Notes: generated by a model not told the origin, from the letters alone. Positions 44,301 to 54,045 are shown, counted from the first letter of the stretch. The stretch: DNA of 64,000 nucleotides from Chitinophaga varians (GCF_014529945.1 NZ_JACVFB010000003.1:372001-436000); one strand, 5' to 3'. Made by a program: numbers and translations.

Positions 44301-44846
44301 ATGGAACCTTACACTGATGCACAATTGGTAGCTGATCTGAAGATCGGCAGCGAGTGGGCATTCACCCAGCTTTACAACCGTTATTACAAACGGCTGCACA
44401 TAGAAGCCAATTACATTCTGAAGGATGCGGAAGAAGCCGCCGATGTGGTACATGATGTGCTGATCGTGATCTGGAACCGGCGCGACAAGCTGGTGGACAA
44501 TCTCCATCTGAAGAGCTATCTGGCCACGTGTGTTCGCAACAAATGTATGGACCGTATCCGGCGTAGTGTGGTAAAAGAACGTAATGTACATCAATATATG
44601 AGCCTGAAGGAACTGACGGTCTGCGTAAATCCTATGGAACGAAAAGAGCTGTCCCTTCAGCTGGCCACCGCCATCAATGCTTTACCATTGGCCCAAAGGG
44701 CCGTCTTTGAGATGTCCTATATGGAAGATAAAACGCAACGGGAAATTGTTGCAGAAAAAAATCTCTCTCTTCAAACGGTGAAAAATCAAATGAGCACTAC
44801 CCTTCGCATTTTGAGAAAAAAACTAAAATCTTCCCGTGACCTATAG
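44301..44846 (+). CDS. ECF RNA polymerase sigma factor (Bacteroidota FecI-like)
   Basis: A 181-residue sigma-70 family protein. Region 2 reads FTQLYNRYYKRLHIEANYILKD and EEAADVVHDVLIVIWNRRDKL, and region 4 ..ALPLAQRAVFEMSYMEDKTQREIVAEKNLSLQTVKNQMSTTLR... It belongs to the family regulated by FecR-type anti-sigma factors, and the next gene encodes one. The target regulon is not evident because no TonB-dependent transducer follows; the GH2 gene downstream is a candidate. Confidence 0.95.
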   Translation: MEPYTDAQLVADLKIGSEWAFTQLYNRYYKRLHIEANYILKDAEEAADVVHDVLIVIWNRRDKLVDNLHLKSYLATCVRNKCMDRIRRSVVKERNVHQYMSLKELTVCVNPMERKELSLQLATAINALPLAQRAVFEMSYMEDKTQREIVAEKNLSLQTVKNQMSTTLRILRKKLKSSRDL

Positions 44847-44892
44847 TACTTTTTCTCGTGAACGCCGTTTATAGGATAACATCCCATTTCAA

Positions 44893-46008
44893 ATGGATTA
44901 TGACAAAATAAGAGACCTATCTTTTGATGAGCTCCTTGGCATGATCAGTGAGGACGACAAAGCCTTTCTGCAAAGCGCCATCAGGGAAGATCTCCAGGCA
45001 CGCAATATCTGGGAGGGCATCCAGCGTGAACGCTCCCGGCTACTGGCTGATGCTAGCGAAAGCCATGATCAGCATCCTGTTGAGGAGGTATTGACAGACC
45101 TCCACAAGAGGACCAGGCTTCGTTATGTCATGAAAGTCAGCAGCATGGCGGCCGCCTGTGTAATAGCCATCGTGGGAAGCTGGTACCTGTTTGTACCTAC
45201 GGCCAGACAACCGCTGGCAGCGGTTCAGGACAATACCGCCCAAACTATCCGCCTGGTGACCGCCGAAGGTAAAGTCATTGACCTCAGCAACGATTCGGCC
45301 GGCATCCGGGTAGGCAACGCCGTATTAAACAATACACAACATACGCTCAGCTTCGATGCCAGCCATCAAAGCGGTACCGGGATCAATACCCTCACCGTTC
45401 CGGCCGGCAAAGATTATCACCTGTTACTGGCAGACGGCACGCAGATACAGCTGAATGCTGCCACCACCATTAGTTTCCCGTTCACCTTCCCGGGCAAAAC
45501 CCGCGAAGTGACCATCAACGGGGAAGCCTATTTCCAGATTGCCGCCAAAGCAGATCAACCTTTTATCGTGCACCTGCCCGGCAATACCGTCAACGTACTG
45601 GGCACCGCCTTTAATATCAATACCTATGATGCAGGCCTCGTGAAAGTAGCCCTCGTGGAAGGCGCTGTGAAAATAGCCACCGGCAAACAGGACGTCCTCC
45701 TTAAACCCGGCTACGAAATCACCAGCACCCGGAGCGGCATCTCCAAAGAAGCCTTCGACGCGGACAAAGTGCTGGGCTGGCGCACAGGGGTATATACCTT
45801 TGAAAACGCCTCCCTCCAGGAACTTGCTCCTGTAATACTGCGTTGGTTTGGCGTTACTATCGCCCTGGACAACCAAAGAGTCAGCGGCAGGCGCTTCTTC
45901 GGTATTATCGACCGGAACCAGCCCCTACAGGCTTTCCTCCACAACCTGGAACGTGCTGACGGTATCAAATCCAGATACGACGAGCAAGGCGTTCTCCATT
46001 TCGAATAG
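44893..46008 (+). CDS. FecR-family anti-sigma factor
   Basis: A 371-residue inner-membrane protein. Residues 1-75 form a cytoplasmic anti-sigma region. A membrane helix (..VMKVSSMAAACVIAIVGSWYLFV) spans about residues 79-100. The periplasmic FecR domain (..LTVPAGKDYHLLLADGTQIQLNAATTISFP.. and ..GEAYFQIA..PFIVHLPGNTVNVLGTAFNI..) follows. The C-terminal domain (..LQELAPVILRWFGVTIALDN..) is the usual STN-like end. It normally senses a SusC-type transducer and releases the sigma factor, but no transducer gene is adjacent. It starts 46 bp after the sigma gene. Confidence 0.95.
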   Translation: MDYDKIRDLSFDELLGMISEDDKAFLQSAIREDLQARNIWEGIQRERSRLLADASESHDQHPVEEVLTDLHKRTRLRYVMKVSSMAAACVIAIVGSWYLFVPTARQPLAAVQDNTAQTIRLVTAEGKVIDLSNDSAGIRVGNAVLNNTQHTLSFDASHQSGTGINTLTVPAGKDYHLLLADGTQIQLNAATTISFPFTFPGKTREVTINGEAYFQIAAKADQPFIVHLPGNTVNVLGTAFNINTYDAGLVKVALVEGAVKIATGKQDVLLKPGYEITSTRSGISKEAFDADKVLGWRTGVYTFENASLQELAPVILRWFGVTIALDNQRVSGRRFFGIIDRNQPLQAFLHNLERADGIKSRYDEQGVLHFE

Positions 46009-46126
46009 GCTCCTGACAGAAAACTGTCCCCCAAAACCAACCAGAATACACGGCTGCGGCCTGTAAGCACCCGCATAACGTATATTATAGACATCGATTA
46101 TCTAGTTATTATTAACCGACCTGAAC

Positions 46127-48766
46127 ATGTTACGACAAATCAGCGTTGCATTCCTCGTTGTGGGATGCACAACCCTCAGTATCCTGGCATCCGGCCAATC
46201 AGCGGTATCCTGGAAAATGAAACCTTCCCCCCTCCAAACCAGATGGGCTAAAGAAGTCAGTCCCTCCAATACCCTCCCCGAATATCCACGGCCGCAAATG
46301 GTACGGCCCAATTGGGAAAACCTCAACGGCATCTGGCAATATGCTGTCACCGGCGCCGGCGACCAGACACCGCCCACCTCCTTTAACGGCGAGATACTCG
46401 TTCCATTCCCCCTGGAATCAGCCCTCTCCGGCGTACAGAAAACCTTACAGCCCGATCAACGCTTATGGTATAAAAAAACTTTCCATAAACCTGCCACTAA
46501 AGGAAAAGACAGAGTACTGCTGCACTTCGGCGCTGTCGATTACGACGCGACCGTTTTCCTCAACGGCAAAAAACTAGGCAACCATACCGGCGGCTATACC
46601 GGCTTCCAGTTCGATATCACCGACCAGCTGAAAGACAAAGACAATGAACTGGTGGTGTCTGTCCTCGACCCTACCGATGCCGGTGACAACCCCCACGGTA
46701 AACAGGTACTGCAACCCCGCAACATCCTGTATACCGGCAGCAGCGGCATCTGGCAAACGGTATGGCTGGAAACAGTGCCGGCTGTTTATATCGACGGACT
46801 GAAAATGGTCCCACAGGTAGATCAGCAACGCCTGGACCTCCGCGTGAACACAGCCGGCAATGCTGCCGGCTATACGGTGGAAGCAGTGGCCTCCTCCAAC
46901 GGGTCTGTCATCAGTACCCTCAAAGGCAAACCCAATACAGATTTACAACTGCCCGTTCCGGATGCCCGCCTCTGGTCGCCCAACGAACCTTTCCTCTACA
47001 ATCTTACCGTGAAGCTGCTGTATAACAACAAAGTAGTCGACACCGTTGGCTCTTACTTCGGCATGCGTAAAATAGAAATCAAAAAAGACGAGAACGGACA
47101 GGAACGTATCTTCCTCAACGGCAAATACACCTACAACCTCGGCGTGCTGGACCAGGGTTTCTGGCCCGACGGGCTGTACACCGCCCCTACTGATGAGGCG
47201 CTGAAATTTGACGTGCTCGCCATCAAGTCCATGGGCTTTAATACGATCCGCAAACACGTAAAAGTAGAACCACCCCGCTGGTACTACCATTGCGATAAAG
47301 AAGGCATCCTCGTATGGCAGGACATGGTTACCTGTCCTAACAACAGCGATCAGGCCCATAAGAATTTTGAAAAAGAAAATGCGGCCATCGTTTCCCAGTG
47401 TTTCAACTCACCCTCTATCGTTTGCTGGGTGCTGTTCAACGAAGGCTGGGCGCGCTATGATCAGCAACGCCTCACCGAAGCGATGAAACAGATGGACCCT
47501 TCCCGTATCATCAACGGTCACACCGGTGAAAACTATGACCGGGAATCTCCCAAAGACGTCAACGAAAAATGGAAAAGCAGCGACCTGACAGACATACATG
47601 ATTATCCCGGTCCGGGCCTTGCTCCTGCCCTCCCCGGCAAAGCCAGAGTACTCGGCGAATGGGGCGGTGTACAGGTGAAAACGCCCAACCACCAATGGAA
47701 CGAAGCCGACGGATGGGGCTATATCTCTATCCCCGCAGCCGCCTTCGCCCACAAATACAGTTTCATGAACAAACACCTGAAACTATACGAAGAAGAAGGC
47801 CTCAGCGGCTCTATCTATACCGAACCATTTGACGTGGAAACAGAAGAAAACGGCCTCATTTCCTATGACCGTGAAGTGATCAAAGTACCGGTGGGCCAAC
47901 TGCGGCAGATACACAGCGCATTAGTGCCCCCCACCAGCGAAGTGGCCGCCGCCTTCATCGTGAAAGATATCGACACCACTAATCCGGACAACCAATATGC
48001 TGCCCTGCTCGATGCCTACAACAATGGCAAAAAAGACGGCCCTTTCCTGCAACAGCTGGCACAAATGGCGCTCCGCGCCAATGACAGGCCCAATGCCGCT
48101 AAAATATCCGACGACTACATCGGACAGATGAAAGCACCACTGACACGCAGCCAGATGGCGTTTATCAACAAATTCACCACCAGCAGCCGCGATAAAGGCT
48201 TCGCCCTCCTGATGGACAATCGTGACCAGATCAACAAAACCCTCGGCCAGCGCCAGGCAGACGTCAGACTGATGACCATCATCTACGGCGAAGAAATCAA
48301 ACCTTATGTGCCGGATGCCGCTGCCCGTCCCGACTGGAACAAAATAGAAGCGAAAACCAAACAATATGGCGCTCCGGGAGAAGAAATATTCCTGCGTGCC
48401 AAAACCATTCACCTGCTGAACCAGAAAGACTGGGACAACTTCGCGACCGCTGCCGATCAATATGTTGGTAAATGCGCCGCTTATATCTCCCCCAATGAAC
48501 TGAACAGCTACGCATGGACTGTCTTCGAAAACAGCTCAGACCCCACCCATCTCAGCAATGCCGCCAACTGGTGCCAGCATCTGCTGAAAGTGGACAACAA
48601 CCCGGCCTATATCGACACCTACGCCAATGTGTTGTATAAAGCCGGCAAAAAAGATGACGCCATCGCTAATGAAGAAAAGGCCGTTCAACTAGCCCCTTCC
48701 GGCGATAAGAAGACATATCAGGATATCCTGGATAAAATGAAAAAAGGTGAAAAAACATGGAAATAA
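46127..48766 (+). CDS. Glycoside hydrolase family 2 enzyme with a helical TPR-like tail
   Basis: An 879-residue exported protein (signal ..TTLSILASGQS). The sugar-binding jelly roll (RPNWENLNGIWQYAV..), Ig-like domain and (beta/alpha)8 barrel are in GH2 order. Glu439 in NEGW is the candidate acid/base and Glu511 in LGEWGG the candidate nucleophile. The exact sugar (beta-galactoside, glucuronide or mannoside) is not clear. From about residue 640 a helical region of 240 residues ends in a TPR-like unit (..YIDTYANVLYKAGKKDDAIANEEKAVQLAP..), unusual after a GH2 core. It follows the sigma/FecR pair by 118 bp. Confidence 0.88.
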   Translation: MLRQISVAFLVVGCTTLSILASGQSAVSWKMKPSPLQTRWAKEVSPSNTLPEYPRPQMVRPNWENLNGIWQYAVTGAGDQTPPTSFNGEILVPFPLESALSGVQKTLQPDQRLWYKKTFHKPATKGKDRVLLHFGAVDYDATVFLNGKKLGNHTGGYTGFQFDITDQLKDKDNELVVSVLDPTDAGDNPHGKQVLQPRNILYTGSSGIWQTVWLETVPAVYIDGLKMVPQVDQQRLDLRVNTAGNAAGYTVEAVASSNGSVISTLKGKPNTDLQLPVPDARLWSPNEPFLYNLTVKLLYNNKVVDTVGSYFGMRKIEIKKDENGQERIFLNGKYTYNLGVLDQGFWPDGLYTAPTDEALKFDVLAIKSMGFNTIRKHVKVEPPRWYYHCDKEGILVWQDMVTCPNNSDQAHKNFEKENAAIVSQCFNSPSIVCWVLFNEGWARYDQQRLTEAMKQMDPSRIINGHTGENYDRESPKDVNEKWKSSDLTDIHDYPGPGLAPALPGKARVLGEWGGVQVKTPNHQWNEADGWGYISIPAAAFAHKYSFMNKHLKLYEEEGLSGSIYTEPFDVETEENGLISYDREVIKVPVGQLRQIHSALVPPTSEVAAAFIVKDIDTTNPDNQYAALLDAYNNGKKDGPFLQQLAQMALRANDRPNAAKISDDYIGQMKAPLTRSQMAFINKFTTSSRDKGFALLMDNRDQINKTLGQRQADVRLMTIIYGEEIKPYVPDAAARPDWNKIEAKTKQYGAPGEEIFLRAKTIHLLNQKDWDNFATAADQYVGKCAAYISPNELNSYAWTVFENSSDPTHLSNAANWCQHLLKVDNNPAYIDTYANVLYKAGKKDDAIANEEKAVQLAPSGDKKTYQDILDKMKKGEKTWK

Positions 48767-48767
48767 A

Positions 48768-49136
48768 ATGAAGCCAGCAGCGGCATACTATGAGATGTCA
48801 CTACTCGCCGCTGCTCATTTTAATGTCCAACCCTTCCTGGCAGACTACGTGATGGTACACACCCTTTTTCCATTATGCCAGGAAACAGCGGCCGGTTATA
48901 TAGAGCAGGGCGCCCTCAGAAGGCTACTGCTCAACACCCTCGGGCGTTTTCAGGTGATACTCGAAAAACATCAGCTCCTGCTGACATTTGAAAACGGGTA
49001 TACCCTCGCCCACTTCAACAGCGATATCACCTGGACAGATTTTTTCGCCGGTGGATGTATTGCGTTTGAAGGTCCCGTGTTGAACAAGATAAGGGCGCAG
49101 TATAAGGACTGGGGTATGACCGAAACTGCTGATTAA
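48768..49136 (+). CDS. Protein of unknown function downstream of GH2
   Basis: A 122-residue soluble protein. The ATG at 48768 follows the GH2 stop by one base; an in-frame ATG at 48747 inside GH2 is less likely. It contains several aromatic and Leu-rich helical stretches (..YYEMSLLAAAHFN.., ..LLLNTLGRFQVILEKHQ..) and no signal peptide. I recognise no family. Its spacing suggests translational coupling to the GH2 gene. Confidence 0.65.
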   Translation: MKPAAAYYEMSLLAAAHFNVQPFLADYVMVHTLFPLCQETAAGYIEQGALRRLLLNTLGRFQVILEKHQLLLTFENGYTLAHFNSDITWTDFFAGGCIAFEGPVLNKIRAQYKDWGMTETAD

Positions 49137-49172
49137 CATCGTGTCTCTCGTATGGTGATTTTAATAGAGAAA

Positions 49173-49210
49173 GAAGCCTGCATTGTTTATTCAATGCGGG
49201 CTTCTTTTTT
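49173..49210 (+). terminator. Rho-independent terminator
   Basis: GAAGCCTGCATTG (49173-49185) pairs with CAATGCGGGCTTC (49192-49204) over 13 bp with one G-T pair, a 6-nt loop and a following T run. It ends the GH2 transcript. Confidence 0.88.
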
Positions 49211-49285
49211 ATTTCCTGCTTTTACAGACAATAGTATATTCCGAATAACTATCCGTAAATTCCACTTGTCCTTTAATTTGTTTTC

Positions 49286-50539
49286 ATGAATACCATCTTA
49301 CGCCATGCCACCGCTTCACAGCTCGAAGCTGCTATCGTGCAAAACCATCGCGATTTGTTTTTCCTCGATGCCCGTATCAAAAACGGCGTTATACACGCAG
49401 CGCAGGACCTCAGCTGGACCTACATCGAAGCAGAAGCCGGCGGCACCGTACTCTTCCCGGCGCTGCCCGGTGATACCACCGGGCTAAATGAGATGATGGA
49501 ATACTATCGAACGCACCCCAGCCGTAATATCGGCTGCTGGTCGCTCCAGCCGCCTGCCACGCCGCAGCTGGATGTATTGCTGCTGGCGCGGGGTTTTCAA
49601 CCGGGGTGGCAGCCTTGCTGGATGGCGCTGGACCTCCAACATATCAACACGGCCTACGCATCGCCGGAAGGGCTGCAAATTACGCCCGACAACACCACGC
49701 CACTGCATACCATCAGCGAGTTGCCCTATGCGCAAAACAACAACCGGGGAACGGTTGGCTTACAGGATGAGAGCCCGGATGTGGTGCAGCGTTTTGTAGC
49801 TACGCTGAATGGCTGTATTGTAGCACAAACGCTGCTGCTGTTTGGTGGTGGCGTGGCCGGCATTTACAATGTGGGCGTAGTGCCGGCAGCAAGGGGCCTG
49901 GGCATTGGCAAGGCGATTGTTAACGCCGCCTGTATACGGGCGCGTGAAAAAGGATATCATTACGCCACGCTGAATGCCAATCACATGGGAAGGCCTATAT
50001 ACGAGCAATTAGGCTTTCAATGGATCAATGATGGTCTCACCTGGTGGATCACCGATGACCGGCTGCAAACCCGTCCGCCTGGCGCGGAACAGATAGCGCT
50101 GGCAGAGGCGATCGGCAAAGGAGATATCGCCGCGCTGCAAGCTCTTACAGGCGCCGATCTGCATGCGCCCCTTTGCAACGGCATGCGTTTGCTGGAACTG
50201 GCCGTACACTGCCAGCAACCGGCTGCTGCTGAATGGCTGATAGCCCACGGTGTTTCCTGCGGAGCACTGGATGCCTGGAACCTCGGCTGGAAAGACCGCG
50301 CCGCAGCCATACTGGCACAAAACAAGGAAGAAGTGGACCGCCTGTATGGTGATTTTCAATACACGTTGTTGCACGCAGCAGTGGAAAAAAATGACATCGC
50401 GCTGGCGCAGCTGGCATTATCCGCCCAACCCAACCTGGAGATCAAAGACGCCATACATGACGGCAATCCGCTGGATTGGGCCGAATATCTCCACAGGAAT
50501 GAAATCGGGGACATGATCAAAACATATAGATCGATATAA
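49286..50539 (+). CDS. GNAT acetyltransferase fused to ankyrin-like repeats
   Basis: A 417-residue cytoplasmic protein. Residues 130-260 hold a GNAT domain with GVVPAARGLGIGKAIVNAA, the acetyl-CoA pyrophosphate loop, and ..GRPIYEQLGFQWI. Residues 1-130 may be a degenerate second GNAT half. Residues 270-415 form ankyrin-like helical pairs (..LAEAIGKGDIAALQALTGADLHAPLCNG.., ..LLHAAVEKNDIALAQLAL..). The ankyrin part may recruit a protein substrate. The gene is flanked by a terminator and a convergent gene, so it stands alone. Confidence 0.85.
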   Translation: MNTILRHATASQLEAAIVQNHRDLFFLDARIKNGVIHAAQDLSWTYIEAEAGGTVLFPALPGDTTGLNEMMEYYRTHPSRNIGCWSLQPPATPQLDVLLLARGFQPGWQPCWMALDLQHINTAYASPEGLQITPDNTTPLHTISELPYAQNNNRGTVGLQDESPDVVQRFVATLNGCIVAQTLLLFGGGVAGIYNVGVVPAARGLGIGKAIVNAACIRAREKGYHYATLNANHMGRPIYEQLGFQWINDGLTWWITDDRLQTRPPGAEQIALAEAIGKGDIAALQALTGADLHAPLCNGMRLLELAVHCQQPAAAEWLIAHGVSCGALDAWNLGWKDRAAAILAQNKEEVDRLYGDFQYTLLHAAVEKNDIALAQLALSAQPNLEIKDAIHDGNPLDWAEYLHRNEIGDMIKTYRSI

Positions 50540-50547
50540 GCGGCCGC

Positions 50548-51033
50548 TTATTCCGCATCCATACTGTCTTCCAGGTTATTCACATTCACGGGAACGGTAG
50601 CACGATAAGTAACCCCAATACCGTATGGATCACAGATTTGAAACCGGCCTCCGGCAAAGCGGATAAACCATTCTTCGGCTTCATAAAAAGTAAGTTCCGG
50701 AAATTCCAGCGGGAACTCGCTGATATCCACCTCCAGCCAGGCACGCTCTGTGGCAGTGATGTTGTATGTTTCAGGGTCATTGGCCAATGTCTGTTGAATA
50801 AACAACAGTGATTTTTCAATATATTCCCCCACATTGGCTACAATCTGTTCCGTAAAGCGGAGCATATCCGGCGATAAACGTGCTTCTTTTGTTATGAGAT
50901 AAACGGGCACTGTTCCGGTGAATAACGGATGCTGCAGGGTTATGTCACCTTTCCAAAAGAATTGGTCATCCGGGGCGGCTTCAGCCTGTAGTAGTCCGAA
51001 TGATGATTGATATGTTGGATGGGGGTTGGTCAT
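50548..51033 (-). CDS. Protein of unknown function
   Basis: A 161-residue acidic soluble protein with no signal peptide. It has a beta-rich N-terminus (..FFWKGDITLQHPLFTGTVPVYLITK..), a central helix and a C-terminal stretch FIRFAGGRFQICDPYGIGVTY. The last segment reminds me of small DUF6985/immunity-type proteins of Bacteroidota, but I cannot assign it. It converges with the GNAT-ankyrin gene and is unlinked to the DUF2064 gene by sequence. Confidence 0.65.
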   Translation of the reverse strand: MTNPHPTYQSSFGLLQAEAAPDDQFFWKGDITLQHPLFTGTVPVYLITKEARLSPDMLRFTEQIVANVGEYIEKSLLFIQQTLANDPETYNITATERAWLEVDISEFPLEFPELTFYEAEEWFIRFAGGRFQICDPYGIGVTYRATVPVNVNNLEDSMDAE

Positions 51034-51127
51034 GGCTCAAAAATATAACTTCAGGCCCAAAAACAACGATATAATCTTCGGGGGTAACAGGTATCAAATA
51101 GATCAGCATTCATTATGGCCATCACAG

Positions 51128-51715
51128 TCACAGCCAGTCTTCCGGCACATCCGCCAGTTCCTGTACCACGTTCAGCGTAGGCAGAAAGGTAAACCGCAGC
51201 TGTAATTTATTGATGGCCGTCAGCAGGCCACGAAGCCATTGTGCGGAGCCGGCATCCACGAAGTCGAAGAGTTCAGGATAAAAACGTTGCATGCCCAGCA
51301 GATAAAAACCGCCATGCTGCGCCGGACCTATCACCACCTGATTATGTTTCAATGCGGCGAAAGCTTCTTCCAGCAGTTCGGGCGACAGATGCGGACAGTC
51401 CATTCCCACCATCACCACCTCCTGATAACCGGTAGCGAATACCATGTTAAAAGCCAGCGACATCGATTCGCCGGCATCATTGCCCAGTTTAGGGAAAATA
51501 ATGTACTCCTCCCACATGCCGTAATCCGCCATTTCTTCCAGCACCACATACTTGTCCATATTGATGTAGGATGCTGTTTCCTGTGTATGATTCAGCAACT
51601 GGTGGAGTATTTCACGGGTTTTGAAGTCTCCGACGGAGTCTTTCAGACGGGTGTGAGCAATGGTGACTTCCTTATCTCTTGCAAGGACGATCAGAGCCTG
51701 ATTAAACGCTATCAT
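51128..51715 (-). CDS. DUF2064 (TIGR04282-like) glycosyltransferase
   Basis: A 195-residue GT-A-like protein. VVMVGMDCPHLSPELLEEAFAALKHNQVVIGPAQHGGFYLLGM is laid out as in the DUF2064 family, with DCPHL as the metal/nucleotide site and GPAQHGGFYLLG as the second conserved loop. The start lacks the usual KxPxPGxVKTRL and has DKEVTIAHTRLKDSVGD instead. Relatives are annotated as rSAM/selenodomain-associated or arsenosugar transferases; the partners of those systems are absent here. Confidence 0.8.
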   Translation of the reverse strand: MIAFNQALIVLARDKEVTIAHTRLKDSVGDFKTREILHQLLNHTQETASYINMDKYVVLEEMADYGMWEEYIIFPKLGNDAGESMSLAFNMVFATGYQEVVMVGMDCPHLSPELLEEAFAALKHNQVVIGPAQHGGFYLLGMQRFYPELFDFVDAGSAQWLRGLLTAINKLQLRFTFLPTLNVVQELADVPEDWL

Positions 51716-51922
51716 AAAATCCAGGGTTTAAGGATTTAGCACTAACAATTTACGGGATTTCAGGGGGAAAGGTTGTCGCGAGATTGTTAATAAGAACATT
51801 TACCCCTTGTTATAATTGTTAATCTTCTCATAATAACCCGCGATTAATGTATATCGGCAGCCTATTAAAATCCGGCAAAAACAGTAAATTGTCCGATATT
51901 TGTTACCCTATTTCAACTTTTT

Positions 51923-53998
51923 ATGAAAGTTTGCATTGCAGAAAAACCAAGTGTAGCCAGGGACATAGCAGAAGTAATCGGTGCGAAGCAACGCAAAGAT
52001 GGCTACTACGAAGGCAATGGCTACCAGGTAACCTGGACTTTCGGCCATTTTTGTACACTGAAAGAACCACACGATTATTACGAACAATGGAAGTTCTGGC
52101 GGCTGGAAGATCTTCCCATGATCCCTCCCAGTTTTGGTATCAAACTGATAGAAAATAATGGTGTACAAAAGCAGTTCAAAATTATCGAGCAGCTGGTACA
52201 ACAATGTGATGAAGTGATCAACTGTGGTGATGCCGGCCAGGAAGGTGAACTGATACAACGCTGGGTACTACTCAAGGCCAAATGTGCCGCTCCTGTTAAA
52301 AGACTGTGGATCTCCTCCCTCACGGAAGAGGCTATACGTAATGGCTTTCAGCAACTCCGGGATGCCGGTCAGTATGACAACCTCTATGCCGCCGGCAGCG
52401 CCCGCGCTATTGGCGACTGGCTGCTGGGCATGAACGCCACCCGTCTTTTTACCAAAAAGTTTGCAGTCGGTAAAACGGTCCTGTCTATCGGGCGGGTACA
52501 AACCCCTACCCTCGCCATGATCGTAGCGCGGCAGAAAGAAATCAACGCCTTCGTATCAGAAGATTACTGGGAGCTGAAAACGGTGTACCGTGATACGGAA
52601 TTCACCGCCGCCATCGACCGTCTCGGCAGTGTGGAAAAAGCACAGAAAGGACTGGCCTACTTACAGGAACATCCGTTTGAAGTGACCTCTTTCGAGAAAA
52701 AAGATGGTAAAGAAGGCAATCCCCGCCTGTTTGACCTCACCTCGCTGCAGGTGGCGGCCAACAAAAAATATGCATACTCGGCAGACGATACCCTCAAATA
52801 TGTGCAGAACCTCTACGAGAAAAAACTGGTCACCTACCCCCGCGTAGATACCACCTACCTCTCGGAAGACCTGCATCCCAAAGTAGCCGGCATCCTGCAG
52901 GACATGACGCCCTACGCGGCGCTCACGGCCCCGGTGCTGGCCAATCCTATCCCGAAACTGAAAACAGTTTTCGATGATAAAAAAGTAACGGACCACCACG
53001 CCATCATCCCCACAGGCGTACATCCCGGCAGCGGACTGCCGCCGGAAGAGAAACGGATTTACGATCTCATCGCACGCCGCTTCATCGCAGCGTTCTATCC
53101 GGAATGTAAAATATCCAATACCACCGTACTGGGGAAAGTAGGACAGGTACCGTTTAAGGTGACTGGTAAACAAATCATTGAACCGGGCTGGAAAGAGGTG
53201 TATGCCAACGATACCAGCATCAAAAAAGAAGGCGAGGAAGAAGAGAAATTTATTCCGGATTTTGTAGTCGGAGAAAGCGGTCCACATACGCCCCGCATCC
53301 ATCAGGGTAAAACCTCCCCGCCCAAAGCCTTTACAGAAGCGAGTTTGCTCCGGGCCATGGAAACAGCCGGCAAACAGGTGGACGACGAAGAAATGCGCGA
53401 GCTGCTGAAAGACAACGGCATCGGCCGCCCTTCTACCCGCGCCAATATCATCGAAACACTGTTCCGCCGCAAATACATCGACAAAAGAAAAAAGAACATC
53501 TTCGCTACACAAACCGGTATCGATCTGATTGATACCATCCAGACGGAGCTGCTCAAAAGCCCTGAGCTCACCGGCCAGTGGGAACGTAAGCTGCGCCTGA
53601 TCGAGAAAGGGGAATATGCCATGGACACGTTCAAAGATGAACTGATCACCATGGTGGCAGACCTCACCAAAGAAGTGAAAACCGCGAGCTACAAAACCAT
53701 TACCATCGTGCCGGATGCGCCACCGCCGTCAGCAGACAAGGAAGAGAAGCCGAAAAAAGAACGCAAGCCGAGAGAGAAGAAACCGGTTGACCTGGCGGTG
53801 CTCAATTGCCCTAAATGCAAGGAACACCAGCTGATAAAAGGCAACAGCGCTTATGGCTGCGCCAATTTCAAAGTATGCGGCTTTAAAATTCCGTTTGAAG
53901 TCAACGGGAAAAAACTGACGGACAAACAGATACAGGACCTGGTGACAAAGGGGAAAGCCGGCAAGCTCTCCCTGACAGCCACTTTTGAGATACAATAA
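51923..53998 (+). CDS. topB: DNA topoisomerase III (type IA)
   Basis: A 691-residue enzyme that relaxes or decatenates DNA through single-strand passage. MKVCIAEKPSVARDIAEVIGA and CGDAGQEGELIQRW form the Toprim domain (usual motif DAGREGE, with Gln for Arg here). SIGRVQTPTLAMIV and LVTYPRVDTTYLSEDL follow, the latter holding the catalytic Tyr. GIGRPSTRANII is the conserved later motif. A Lys/Glu/Pro linker near residue 600 leads to a C-terminal zinc-ribbon-like domain (CPKC..CANFKVCGF). It is preceded by 207 bp of AT-rich sequence. Confidence 0.94.
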   Translation: MKVCIAEKPSVARDIAEVIGAKQRKDGYYEGNGYQVTWTFGHFCTLKEPHDYYEQWKFWRLEDLPMIPPSFGIKLIENNGVQKQFKIIEQLVQQCDEVINCGDAGQEGELIQRWVLLKAKCAAPVKRLWISSLTEEAIRNGFQQLRDAGQYDNLYAAGSARAIGDWLLGMNATRLFTKKFAVGKTVLSIGRVQTPTLAMIVARQKEINAFVSEDYWELKTVYRDTEFTAAIDRLGSVEKAQKGLAYLQEHPFEVTSFEKKDGKEGNPRLFDLTSLQVAANKKYAYSADDTLKYVQNLYEKKLVTYPRVDTTYLSEDLHPKVAGILQDMTPYAALTAPVLANPIPKLKTVFDDKKVTDHHAIIPTGVHPGSGLPPEEKRIYDLIARRFIAAFYPECKISNTTVLGKVGQVPFKVTGKQIIEPGWKEVYANDTSIKKEGEEEEKFIPDFVVGESGPHTPRIHQGKTSPPKAFTEASLLRAMETAGKQVDDEEMRELLKDNGIGRPSTRANIIETLFRRKYIDKRKKNIFATQTGIDLIDTIQTELLKSPELTGQWERKLRLIEKGEYAMDTFKDELITMVADLTKEVKTASYKTITIVPDAPPPSADKEEKPKKERKPREKKPVDLAVLNCPKCKEHQLIKGNSAYGCANFKVCGFKIPFEVNGKKLTDKQIQDLVTKGKAGKLSLTATFEIQ

Positions 53999-54045
53999 TA
54001 GTAGCCCCGGGCTTCGGCCCATGAACCCGGGGGCTACCATATGGA

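Noticed and set aside
54001-54037. GC-rich hairpin between topB and the SDR gene as a terminator
   Set aside because: The stem (GTAGCCCCGGG with CCCGGGGGCTAC) needs a bulge and has no T run, so I did not list it as a terminator.
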